64,000 bases of DNA from Tolumonas lignilytica (GTDB lineage: Bacteria > Pseudomonadota > Gammaproteobacteria > Enterobacterales > Aeromonadaceae). Positions 28,108 to 37,244 of this stretch are shown piece by piece. The translations under genes were made by a program, and so were the position numbers. The stretch is from positions 1,646,501-1,710,500 of the forward strand of contig NZ_AZUK01000001.1 in NCBI RefSeq assembly GCF_000527035.1, read 5' to 3'. How positions within the stretch are numbered: position 1 is the stretch's first letter; the number at the start of each line of letters is the position of its first letter. The notes under the pieces are model-generated. The model searched no databases. It saw only the letters and a program-made list of their open reading frames with translations, and had not been told where the DNA came from.

Positions 28108-30091
28108 AAATCTCTCGGTAGTATTGGGCCGGCAAACGCTGAACTGGCTCAGTGCCAGCTATCTGCTGATGGTGCTGCCGCTCTATACCGAACTGCATGG
28201 TGTCATTTATGGTTGTGCACTGCTGATTATCGCGTGGCGCTATGCGGTGGCGCAGGATCGTCTGCCGCCGCCGGCAGCCTGGCTGAAAAACGGGCTGGCC
28301 TTGGTCGGCATGGGCTTTGTTGCCTATCTGTGGCGCAGCAGCGGCTTATTACCCGCGATGTTTAATCTGCTGGTGTTGGGCTGTACGCTGAAATTTCTGG
28401 AGTTCAACAGCCGCCGCCATCTCAGTCTGCATGTGCTGTCTCTCTTTTTCCTCGGGGCACTAATGCTGATTTACCATCAGGGGCTGGCATTTACCCTGTA
28501 TTTGCTGCTGGTCATCGCGCTCAATAGCATCGCTTTAGTGTCTATCTATCAAACCGACAGCTATCGCGCGCAATGGCAGCTTGGCCTTCGGTTGCTGTTG
28601 CAGAGTCTACCGCTCATGGCGGTGCTGTTCTTATTGATCCCCCACGCCGGCCCTTTGTGGCGATTACCGGATATACAACACGCCACGACCGGTTTGAATG
28701 AAGAGGTAACCCCGGGCGATATCGCCCAGCTTTCCCGCTCCAGTGCGCTGGCCTTTCGCGCCAGTTTCGACGGTGCATTACCGCCACCCACCGAACGTTA
28801 TTGGCGGGCACTGGTCCATGAGAATTTTGATGGTAAAAGCTGGAGGGTCGCCAATTATCTGCGTGTCTGGTATCAACAGCAGGACAATCCGCTCCTCGCC
28901 ACAACGCCCTTGCAAAAATTGATACCTTGGTCAGGCCCGTCTACGGCCTACCGGCTGATTGTCGAACCCAGCAATCAGCACTGGCTCTATAGCCTAGATC
29001 TGTCGCGACCGGAAACCAACGATGCCTTGCTGACCCCGGTGATGAGCCTGTATTCGCCTAAACGATTACAACAGGAAAAACAGGTGCAGCTGACCTATTT
29101 CCCGCAAAGCGTCATGCCACAAGCGCTCTCCCGTGCCCAGCGAGCCCTCGATCTGCAACTGCCGGCTGACAGCAACCCGCAAACTAGGGCATTGGCGGAA
29201 GAGTTACGTTTGAATCATCACGATGATCGCCAGTTTGTGCAGGCCGCACTGCACTATTTTGCCAGTCACAGCTTCACCTACACGCTGCAGCCACCCCCTC
29301 TGCAGGGCAACAACCAGATCGACGACTTTCTGTTTGGCAGCCGTCGCGGGTTCTGCGCCCATTTTGCCAGCAGCTTTACCTTTCTGCTCCGAGCGGCCGG
29401 TATTCCAGCCCGCATGGTCACCGGCTATCTCGGTGGGGAATATCATGCCAATGGCAACTATCTGAGCCTGTATCAGTTTGATGCCCATGCCTGGAGCGAA
29501 GTCTGGCTGGACGGACACTGGCAACGCGTGGACCCGACCCTCGTGGTCGCCCCGGAGCGAGCCAGTCAGAGTATTGATGACGTACTGCCGAGCGCCGAAA
29601 CCCGCCTGCGGGATCCGTTCAGTCTGATCAGTTACCGCCATTATCTGCTACTGGCCCAGTTGCATGCTTTCCTGGCCGATATCGATTATCGCTGGACCTC
29701 GTGGGTGCTGAACTACAACAACCAATCACAGCAACAGTTGCTGCAAAATCTGTTTGGTAACAGCATGTGGGGACGCCTGTTCGCCATGCTCGGTGGGCTC
29801 AGTCTGGTGCTGGGTCTGGCCTGGCTGGTTCACTGGCTAAGCCGGGAACGGAACCGGCAAGACCCGTTAGTCAAAGCCTATTGCGCCGCCTGTCAGCGTC
29901 TGGCAAGGCAGGGGATCAGCCGTCAGGCTGGCGAAACGCCTCAGGCGCTGGTGTTGCGCCTGAGACAACTTCAGCATCCGGCCGCCGCGCTGATGCAGCA
30001 AATCACCGACTGCTATCTTGCCGCGCGGTATGCACAGGCCGACCCTCATCAGGCACGACGCCAGATCCGTCGGCTCAGCCGACGGTTATGA
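28094..30091 (+). CDS. tgpA: TgpA-type membrane transglutaminase-like protein (DUF3488-TGc-DUF4129)
   Basis: A 665-residue protein. Six or so N-terminal helices (DUF3488, to about residue 190) precede a periplasmic transglutaminase-core domain with catalytic Cys421 (RRGFCAHFASSFTFLLRAAGIPAR), His465 (DAHAWSEVW) and Asp480 (RVDPT), then a TM helix near 565-590 and a cytoplasmic DUF4129 tail. In Pseudomonas aeruginosa the equivalent TgpA is essential and encoded with MoxR and DUF58 genes, as here. Crosslinking or protease-like activity is possible; its substrate is unknown. The stop overlaps the convergent phytase gene by 6 bases. Confidence 0.9.
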   Translation: MKSTENLSVVLGRQTLNWLSASYLLMVLPLYTELHGVIYGCALLIIAWRYAVAQDRLPPPAAWLKNGLALVGMGFVAYLWRSSGLLPAMFNLLVLGCTLKFLEFNSRRHLSLHVLSLFFLGALMLIYHQGLAFTLYLLLVIALNSIALVSIYQTDSYRAQWQLGLRLLLQSLPLMAVLFLLIPHAGPLWRLPDIQHATTGLNEEVTPGDIAQLSRSSALAFRASFDGALPPPTERYWRALVHENFDGKSWRVANYLRVWYQQQDNPLLATTPLQKLIPWSGPSTAYRLIVEPSNQHWLYSLDLSRPETNDALLTPVMSLYSPKRLQQEKQVQLTYFPQSVMPQALSRAQRALDLQLPADSNPQTRALAEELRLNHHDDRQFVQAALHYFASHSFTYTLQPPPLQGNNQIDDFLFGSRRGFCAHFASSFTFLLRAAGIPARMVTGYLGGEYHANGNYLSLYQFDAHAWSEVWLDGHWQRVDPTLVVAPERASQSIDDVLPSAETRLRDPFSLISYRHYLLLAQLHAFLADIDYRWTSWVLNYNNQSQQQLLQNLFGNSMWGRLFAMLGGLSLVLGLAWLVHWLSRERNRQDPLVKAYCAACQRLARQGISRQAGETPQALVLRLRQLQHPAAALMQQITDCYLAARYAQADPHQARRQIRRLSRRL

Positions 30092-31450
30092 GCCGCCATA
30101 CTGATAACAACGCTTCAACTCGTTGAAATCATAATAAAAGCTATTTGGTGCAACCGGATGACATGCTGCTTTGAACGGCATTTCCTGCTCGTTGTACAAC
30201 ATTCTGACCAGATAATGCTGCTGATTGTCGCGGTAAACATCCCATTGCATGTTGGCGGCCATTGGGATCACTTGGGCGCCACGCCATGGGTTGTTTTTAT
30301 AGCGGTAGGGTGAGAGCAGAGTCGCTGGTTTATCACTGCCCGGTAATTGTAAAAAAGCAGCCAACGGTGCAATCACTTCAGCATGGGTAAAACGCAACCG
30401 CGCCACTTCCGGGGTCGGTGTCTCACTCAGATGCTGGATGGCAGCAAAAAAGTCATCCGCGAGCGGTTTGACCAGACGGTAGGTAATATCCTGTCCTTTA
30501 AAGGCCGGCCCTTTCTTGTAAAACGCTTCCGCATCGTTCAGATAGGCAAACCACACCGCCGCTTTTTTCGGTATGAAGCGGGAGAATGACCAGTGTCCTT
30601 CATTGCTCATGCCCGGTGTAATGCTATAGACATCATACAACAGGCGCGCCGTCGCCAGATCATCCGGTTCGACCACACGACCATCGACCGTGAACCGGTA
30701 TTGCGTATTCTCCAATCGCGCGATGAAATCGTCATTGAACAGCGGGGTCAGCGTCATATGAGCCATTTTATGACTGGTCGACTGATCCGTGATCTCATGC
30801 AGCGTGTTACGCAGCAACCGGTTTTTCTTCAGATAGTGACGATACGGTTCGCTGTTGGCTGTTTTATGGAAATAGAGTAATTCCTGATCTTTCTGGGCCG
30901 GTAATACCAGCGGCGCCAAGGCCGGTTGCGCCTGTGTCAGCCCATCAACAAAATTAGCGGCACTCTCTTCTGCCCGTTGCAGACCGGAATGCCAGACACT
31001 GATTTTTTGACCTTGCTGGATCGCCTGCTGGAACAACGCCGCATCACGTTGATACAACCGTAGTGCCAACTGCTGATGTTCTTCTTTTCCTAGTTGGGTT
31101 AACTGGCCATAGCCCAGCTTTTTATCCGCAGCGAGCAATGCCTGCAACTGAGGCCCCAACTGTTTCCCCAAGGGCGTCAACGCCCCTTTTTTCTCTGCTT
31201 CCAACCAGATCTGATACAACACCTGATCGCTGTTGTGAGCTAAAGTCCGGGCACCATGCCGGGCAACCAGCTCGGTAAAGACCAACTGATAGCCGGCAGG
31301 CGCTGTCTGATAACTCTGCCACGATTGTTGCGCCACATAGGGAGTTTGTGAACCGAGATAGAGTGGTTCTTCTACTTCGGCCGCCACCGCAGGCAATGCC
31401 AACAGACTAAAACTGATCAGTTTTATCGATAAACGAGACAAACAAAACAT
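30086..31450 (-). CDS. Exported histidine acid phosphatase, MINPP-like phytase
   Basis: A 454-residue branch 2 histidine phosphatase. The signal peptide is about residues 1-24 (ALPAVAA). The catalytic RHGAR is at 64-68 and the acid/base region is FTHAEVIAPL near residue 350. A HAE proton-donor tripeptide marks the multiple inositol polyphosphate phosphatase (MINPP) group, whereas AppA-type phytases have HD. It probably removes phosphates from phytate in the periplasm. ATG 31450 gives a better signal peptide than the in-frame start at 31459. Confidence 0.85.
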   Translation of the reverse strand: MFCLSRLSIKLISFSLLALPAVAAEVEEPLYLGSQTPYVAQQSWQSYQTAPAGYQLVFTELVARHGARTLAHNSDQVLYQIWLEAEKKGALTPLGKQLGPQLQALLAADKKLGYGQLTQLGKEEHQQLALRLYQRDAALFQQAIQQGQKISVWHSGLQRAEESAANFVDGLTQAQPALAPLVLPAQKDQELLYFHKTANSEPYRHYLKKNRLLRNTLHEITDQSTSHKMAHMTLTPLFNDDFIARLENTQYRFTVDGRVVEPDDLATARLLYDVYSITPGMSNEGHWSFSRFIPKKAAVWFAYLNDAEAFYKKGPAFKGQDITYRLVKPLADDFFAAIQHLSETPTPEVARLRFTHAEVIAPLAAFLQLPGSDKPATLLSPYRYKNNPWRGAQVIPMAANMQWDVYRDNQQHYLVRMLYNEQEMPFKAACHPVAPNSFYYDFNELKRCYQYGGS

Positions 31451-31479
31451 AGTGGCCACTCCCCGAATATCGATGCGAT

Positions 31480-31839
31480 TTAAATCATCGACATAATTTT
31501 TTCACGGAAGATAAAAAAGACTGCACCCAGCATACACAACGCCGCCCACAGATAATCCAATTTGATCTGCTCTTTCAGGTAAAAAACTGAAAAAGGAACA
31601 AATACAGCCAGCGCAATTACCTCTTGCATGATCTTCAGCTGCCCGACGCTCAGAGCTGTATGACCAATCCGATTCGCGGGAACCTGCAACAGATATTCAA
31701 ACAAGGCAATTCCCCAACTGATGATAGCAGCAACGATCCACGGTTTGCTGCTCATATCTTTCAGATGACCATACCAGGCAAAGGTCATAAACACGTTACT
31801 GCACATCAGTAACAACATACTAGTAAAAATGGGATTCAC
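31480..31839 (-). CDS. DMT-superfamily DUF486 membrane protein
   Basis: A 119-residue protein with four hydrophobic segments, in the size range of small drug/metabolite-type transporters. FAWYGHLK and GYLLQVPANRIGH-like EYLLQVPANRIGH together with LKIMQEVIALAVF are DUF486 landmarks. The start is GTG, placed 6 bases after GGAGTG. Its function is unknown. It lies just upstream of the phytase gene on the same strand (29-base gap), so it may be co-transcribed with it. Confidence 0.85.
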   Translation of the reverse strand: MNPIFTSMLLLMCSNVFMTFAWYGHLKDMSSKPWIVAAIISWGIALFEYLLQVPANRIGHTALSVGQLKIMQEVIALAVFVPFSVFYLKEQIKLDYLWAALCMLGAVFFIFREKIMSMI

Positions 31840-32048
31840 GTCACACTCCGGCAGTTACAACGGCGCCTTTATACCGCCGAAAAGAGAAAAAAGGAAGTGA
31901 TTTAAAAATAGGCAATATGACTCGAGATGATCAATTTTGTGCATAGTTAATCGTGTCAGCAAGAATACATGTCACGCACTTAACTCGTAGTGTAATCTAT
32001 AACTATTAATATCAATTCGGATGTTTAACCCCTTGGAAGAGAAGCATA

Positions 32049-34091
32049 GTGTTCGAGCATCAACACAGGGAAAATAGTGCCTCTATCTACTTTGGCTTTA
32101 CTAGCTGGAACGCTATTTTACGCCTGCTCATGCTCATTTCTGCGGGGATGGTTCTCGCTGCAGATGTGTATGCCACTGAAATCGTTGACCTGCAATTACG
32201 CTGGCATCACCAATTCCAATTTGCTGGCTACTACGCCGCGCTGGAGAAAGGGTTTTATAAAGAAGAGGGGCTGGATGTTCGCATCCACGCAGGCGACCCG
32301 GCGCATCAACCGGTTCCAGAAGTACTGGCCGGTCACGCCCAATATGCGGAAGGGAATAGTGAGATACTGTATCAACGCCTGTTGGGAAAACCGCTCATTG
32401 CCCTTGCCGCAATATTTCAACATTCGCCTTCCGTATTATTGACGCGCCGAGATTCAGGTATAGAGTCCGTGCACGACCTCATGGGCAAAAGAGTCATGCT
32501 CATGAATATGACGGAAGATGCCGATTTTCTCAGCATGTTTCTGAGTGAAGGCGTTCCTCTTTCACAAGTTCAGATCATACCCAGCAGCTATAATATCAAT
32601 GACTTGGTGTCAGGAAAGGTCGATGCATTTAACTCCTACACAACCAATGAGCCTTATTTCCTGAAGCAAAAGAATATCGCTTACAACATCATTGACCCGT
32701 CCACTTACCGCATCGATTTTTATAGCGATATTCTGTTCACCTCGGAAGCAGAACTGCGTGATCATCCAACGCGTGTCGAAGCAATGCGACGCGCCTCGCT
32801 CAAGGGCTGGCGTTACGCCATGGATCATCCTGATGAAATAATCTCTCTGCTGCTCAATAAATACCATGTCGAGAAAACCAGAGCACATCTGGAATTTGAA
32901 GCCGCCGAAATGCGTAAGCTGATCTTTCCCGACTTGATCGAGATTGGCCACATGAACCCTGGACGTTGGCAGCATATGGCCAACAGCTTCGTCAACGCGG
33001 GGCTCATCAAACCAGGCTACCAACTGGATGGTTTCATCTACGATCCAAACCCTAAACATGCTCCCGCATGGGTATTGCCGCTACTGTTTGCCGTTTTGAT
33101 CGTTTTAATGGTCGTCTCTGCCATCACTTATTACCTGCAGCGCCTGAATCGCCGTCTGACGAAGACACAAAGTATTCTCCGTGAGAGCGAAGAGCGCCTA
33201 CGACTGGCGCTGGGTGCCGCGAATCAGGGTTGGTTTGAGATCAGCGTTCAGACCGGAATTGTTTCTGTCAGTCCTGAATATGCCCAAATACTGGGCTATG
33301 ACCCTTGCGAATTTACCAGCAGCTTGCATATCTGGGAAATGGGAATTCACCCCGAAGATCGCTCGCTCGTGATGGAGACTTACCGTAAATGTCTGGCAAA
33401 TGGTGAGCCAATCACGGTGGAATATCGTCGACGAAAAAAGGACGGTGAATGGGTCTGGATCCGTTCAATAGGAAAATTTACCGCCTGGACCCCAGAGCAT
33501 CAGCCACTCCGGATGAGCGGTATTCACACCGATATTACCGCACAAAAAGCGGTTGAGTTTGAACTCGTACGCCAGGCACACACTGACCACCTCACGGGTT
33601 TCAATAATCGTGGCCATTTTATGCAACAAGCGGAACGCGAACTGAGACGGGTGGTTCGCTGCGGCGGCTCTTTGTCTATCTTCATGGTGGACGTGGATCA
33701 CTTCAAGAAGATCAATGATACCTACGGCCACAAAGTCGGCGATCTCGTGCTGCAGAAATTGGCAACGGTGTGCCGAGATACATTGCGCATGGTCGATATC
33801 ATCGGACGCGTAGGGGGTGAGGAATTCGCCATCTTGTTGCCAGACACCACAGAACAAGAGGCTATCCGCGTGGCCGAACGCTTACGACAAGCGATCGCTA
33901 ACGCGAAAATTCCCTTAGGCTATGGCTTACCCCTAAGCATCACTGTCTCGATTGGTATCACTTCTCTCAGGTCAAAAGACGACAATATTGATGTCTTGCT
34001 CAGTCTGGCCGACAAAGCACTTTATGAAGCTAAAAACGCCGGCCGGAATCGAATTTTCAATCTTCAGGCCGTCGTCGGTACTAGCGCCTAA
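32049..34091 (+). CDS. Diguanylate cyclase with NMT1/THI5-like periplasmic sensor and PAS domain
   Basis: A 680-residue membrane sensor. A first hydrophobic segment (about 20-42) leads into an NMT1/SsuA-type solute-binding domain (WHHQFQFAGYYAALEKGFYKEEGL, near 53-76; EVLAGHAQYAEGNSE), then a TM helix near 345-365, a PAS/PAC domain (about 380-510) and a GGDEF domain with GGEEF at 589-593 and an RMVD inhibitory site five residues before. NMT1-type domains bind thiamine pyrimidine precursors or sulfonates, so a ligand of this class may set cyclic di-GMP. The start codon is GTG. Confidence 0.9.
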   Translation: MFEHQHRENSASIYFGFTSWNAILRLLMLISAGMVLAADVYATEIVDLQLRWHHQFQFAGYYAALEKGFYKEEGLDVRIHAGDPAHQPVPEVLAGHAQYAEGNSEILYQRLLGKPLIALAAIFQHSPSVLLTRRDSGIESVHDLMGKRVMLMNMTEDADFLSMFLSEGVPLSQVQIIPSSYNINDLVSGKVDAFNSYTTNEPYFLKQKNIAYNIIDPSTYRIDFYSDILFTSEAELRDHPTRVEAMRRASLKGWRYAMDHPDEIISLLLNKYHVEKTRAHLEFEAAEMRKLIFPDLIEIGHMNPGRWQHMANSFVNAGLIKPGYQLDGFIYDPNPKHAPAWVLPLLFAVLIVLMVVSAITYYLQRLNRRLTKTQSILRESEERLRLALGAANQGWFEISVQTGIVSVSPEYAQILGYDPCEFTSSLHIWEMGIHPEDRSLVMETYRKCLANGEPITVEYRRRKKDGEWVWIRSIGKFTAWTPEHQPLRMSGIHTDITAQKAVEFELVRQAHTDHLTGFNNRGHFMQQAERELRRVVRCGGSLSIFMVDVDHFKKINDTYGHKVGDLVLQKLATVCRDTLRMVDIIGRVGGEEFAILLPDTTEQEAIRVAERLRQAIANAKIPLGYGLPLSITVSIGITSLRSKDDNIDVLLSLADKALYEAKNAGRNRIFNLQAVVGTSA

Positions 34092-34123
34092 CGATGAAAA
34101 CCAAATTGTCATGTTCAAAATCG

Positions 34124-35638
34124 TTATGCTTTCAAACGCTGAAACAGCCGATCCATCGCCCGATAGCCCAATGCCTCGATCAGATGTTGCCGTTGGATCT
34201 GCGTATCTCCGGCAATGTCCGCAATGGTTCGGGCCACCTTCAGCAACTTGTGCCAGGCCCGCAGTGACAGACCTAATTTGTGAATGGCATTTTCCAGAAA
34301 CTGCGCATCTTCGGTCTGCAAGGCACAATCACGCTCAATTTCACGGCTTTGCAGCATGGCGTTCAGTTTGCCACTGCGCGCCAGTTGCCGTTCCCGGGTG
34401 CGGATCACCCGTTCGCGGATCTGCACACTGCTTTCACCGCGTTCCACTTTCTGACTCAGCGAACCTTTCGGTAATAATGGAATATCTACCGTTAAATCAA
34501 ACCGATCGAGGAACGGGCCAGACAGCTTGCCCAGATAACGCAACACCTGTTCCGGGCTCGCGCGTTGCTGATCATCCAAATGCCCGCAAGGGCTCGGATT
34601 CATGGCTGCAATCAACTGAAAACGGGAGGGAAACTCCATCTGTCTCGCCGCCCGCGAAATGGTAATGATGCCGGTTTCCAGCGGTTCCCGCAGCGAATCG
34701 AGAGTACGGCGCTCAAACTCCGTCAATTCATCGAGAAACAGCACGCCATTATGTGCCAGCGATATCTCACCGGGCCGTGGTTTACTGCCTCCTCCCACTA
34801 ATGCCACGGCAGAGGCACTGTGATGCGGGTTTCGATAGGGTCTTAATTTCCAATTCACCTTGCCCGGATTCAACCCGCCGATAGAATGCAACGCGGCCGT
34901 CTGTTGTGCCTCTTCATCACTCATTTCAGGCAGAATGCCCGGCAACCGGCTCGCCAGCATGCTTTTCCCCGTGCCCGGCGGCCCCATCAACAGAAGATGG
35001 TGTTGGCCGCTGGCTGCAATTTCCAGGGCCCGTTTGCCGGTTTGCTGACCAATCACATCCTGCAAATCGGCGACTAGGCAACGCTCCAGCTCACCCTGTG
35101 CACTGCGCTCGGCCCATGTCAGTGCTTGCTGCCCCGCCAACCAACCACACACTTGCAATAAGGAATGGCACAGATAGGCACGATGTTGCTGGATCAGACT
35201 GGCCTCGGCCGCATTAGCCTGCGGCACGACCAGCGTTCGCCCCGCGCGCCCTGCGGCCAATACCGCCGGCAAGACCCCCAGCACCGAACGTACCTCCCCC
35301 GTCAACGCCAGCTCGCCCAGAAATTCATAGTCGGCCAGCAACGCATCCGGGATCTGGCCGGAAGCCGCCAGAATACCGAGCGCAATCGCCAGATCGAAGC
35401 GACCGCCTTCCTTTGGCAAATCAGCCGGTGCCAGATTGACCGTGATGCGCTTGGCCGGAAATTCAAAGTTGCCGTTGATTAAGGCACTACGTACCCGATC
35501 GCGTGACTCCTTGACCGACGCTTCCGGCAATCCCACCATGTTGAAAGCCGGTAACCCGTTGCTGAGATGAACTTCAACCGAGACCAGCGGGGCCTCTATC
35601 CCCAGGCTGGCGCGACTGTAAACGACGGCAAGTGACAT
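34124..35638 (-). CDS. comM: ComM/YifB, Mg-chelatase-like AAA+ ATPase
   Basis: A 504-residue protein of the YifB/ComM family: an N-terminal ChlI-type Lon-protease-like fold (LAVVYSRASLGIEAPLVSVEVHLSNGLPAFN), Walker A MGPPGTGKSMLA near residue 215, a Walker B region around LFLDELTEF and a C-terminal helical lid. ComM is a branch-migrating helicase that helps integrate DNA during natural transformation. ATG 35638 lies 6 bases after GGAG; the open extension to 35695 is unlikely to be coding. It is a single gene. Confidence 0.93.
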   Translation of the reverse strand: MSLAVVYSRASLGIEAPLVSVEVHLSNGLPAFNMVGLPEASVKESRDRVRSALINGNFEFPAKRITVNLAPADLPKEGGRFDLAIALGILAASGQIPDALLADYEFLGELALTGEVRSVLGVLPAVLAAGRAGRTLVVPQANAAEASLIQQHRAYLCHSLLQVCGWLAGQQALTWAERSAQGELERCLVADLQDVIGQQTGKRALEIAASGQHHLLLMGPPGTGKSMLASRLPGILPEMSDEEAQQTAALHSIGGLNPGKVNWKLRPYRNPHHSASAVALVGGGSKPRPGEISLAHNGVLFLDELTEFERRTLDSLREPLETGIITISRAARQMEFPSRFQLIAAMNPSPCGHLDDQQRASPEQVLRYLGKLSGPFLDRFDLTVDIPLLPKGSLSQKVERGESSVQIRERVIRTRERQLARSGKLNAMLQSREIERDCALQTEDAQFLENAIHKLGLSLRAWHKLLKVARTIADIAGDTQIQRQHLIEALGYRAMDRLFQRLKA

Positions 35639-35759
35639 GCCACACTCCGAACATGATTTTGTGGCTGAAGTTACCGAACCCACAACCACAAACATAGCCG
35701 TTAAATGTGGCGGCTGGCATTGTCGTCATGCCTTTGTCACGTTACCGCCCCCTTAACCA

Positions 35760-37106
35760 TCAAGAAGGGTCTGTTTCTGACTTTAACGCCGTATCTAAAA
35801 TGGCGACCACTTGCGAAATTAATGTCTTGTCGATAATCAGCGGCGGTAAAAACCGAATCACCGCATCATTTCTGCCGCCCGTTTCAACAATTAATCCCAT
35901 CTCATAGCATTTTTGTTTAATTTTATTCGCTAAAACTCCGTCACCGAACGGTTGCCCCAATGGATTATTCTTTTGTGGATCAATCATCTCGAGACCAAGC
36001 ATTAATCCCCGGCCTCTGACATCACCAATTTGCGGATATTTCAGTTTCAGCTCATTTAATAAATGCTTAAAAAAACGACCATTCTCGCGAACATTATCTA
36101 AAAAGTTTTTTTGTTTTATGATCTCTAAGGTGACATAGCCTGCCGCCATGGCCATTTGGTTGCCGCGGAAGGTGCCGGTGTGTGCTCCCGGCTTCCAGCA
36201 ATCATATTTCCGGTTATAAACCACCAACGACATCGGTAAACCGCCGCCTACCGCTTTCGACAGCAATATGGCGTCTGGCTTGATGCCTGATTCTTCAAAC
36301 GCGAACATATCGCCGGATCGGCCGATACCGCATTGAATTTCATCCAATACCAGTGGGATCTCCAGCTCCTCACAGATCCGAGCCAACCCGTTTAACCAAC
36401 TGGCGGGAGCAGGGATGCAGCCACCCTCGCCCTGAATGGCCTCCACGATCATGGCCGCCGGTTTTTTAATGCCACTATTCGGATCTGTTAATGCGCTATA
36501 AATATGATGGAGAGAGATGGTGATTAATTCATCCGCATTTTTCCCATAGGGGTTGCGGTACAGGTAGGGATAAGGGAAAAAATGAACCTCTGGCATCAAA
36601 TTGGATATTGCCCCTTTGATCGCCAGATTACCGGTGAGCGACATCGAGCCATTGGTCATGCCATGATAAGCGCCATGAAAGGCAATCACCGAACTGCGAT
36701 GGGTGGCGGTTTTAAATAATTTCATGGCCGCTTCTGTGGCATCGGCACCCGACGGGCCACAATAATGCATTTTTAATTCGTCGCGCCATTCCATCGGAAA
36801 TAACGAAATGATCATTTCACTGAATTTACGTTTCACAGGGGTAATAAAATCGAGACCATGCAAAATCTGTCCGCTATCCAGAAACTGCTTTAATTCGGTG
36901 ATCACGGCAGGATGATTGTGTCCCAGAGCTAACGTGCCCGCCCCCGCCAAACAATCAATGTAAACATTCCCTTCCTCATCAGAAAGGGTTGTCCCCGCTC
37001 CTGACGTAATTTTATTGATGACAAACCGAGAATACGTTCTGGCATTTGATTCAATATCATATTGGCGAATCAGTTCATTGTTTTCTGAAGGGAACGAGGT
37101 ATCCAT
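35760..37106 (-). CDS. dat: Diaminobutyrate--2-oxoglutarate aminotransferase
   Basis: A 448-residue class III aminotransferase. The Schiff-base Lys lies in AILLSKAVGGGLPMSLVVYN, the cofactor Asp in LVLDEIQCGIGRSGDMF, and CLAGAGTLALGHNHP and HYCGPSGADATEAAMKLFK are characteristic of the DABA/EctB-like subgroup. It links aspartate semialdehyde with L-2,4-diaminobutyrate. The usual partner (ddc decarboxylase) is not adjacent, and its AT-richer codon use differs somewhat from the genes at its left. ATG 37106 has GGAG 10 bases upstream; the start at 37151 has none. EctB (ectoine) is an alternative identity. Confidence 0.87.
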   Translation of the reverse strand: MDTSFPSENNELIRQYDIESNARTYSRFVINKITSGAGTTLSDEEGNVYIDCLAGAGTLALGHNHPAVITELKQFLDSGQILHGLDFITPVKRKFSEMIISLFPMEWRDELKMHYCGPSGADATEAAMKLFKTATHRSSVIAFHGAYHGMTNGSMSLTGNLAIKGAISNLMPEVHFFPYPYLYRNPYGKNADELITISLHHIYSALTDPNSGIKKPAAMIVEAIQGEGGCIPAPASWLNGLARICEELEIPLVLDEIQCGIGRSGDMFAFEESGIKPDAILLSKAVGGGLPMSLVVYNRKYDCWKPGAHTGTFRGNQMAMAAGYVTLEIIKQKNFLDNVRENGRFFKHLLNELKLKYPQIGDVRGRGLMLGLEMIDPQKNNPLGQPFGDGVLANKIKQKCYEMGLIVETGGRNDAVIRFLPPLIIDKTLISQVVAILDTALKSETDPS

Positions 37107-37244
37107 GATGCTTGCACTCCGATATTGTGGGTCGAACAGGCTTGACAACATGCGCTCATAGTAACGGTATCTGATGAATCTTGGCGTAATAAACTTTGTT
37201 AACTATGTTTAATAGAGCCACTATGTTTAGGGTTAAACGCGCGG

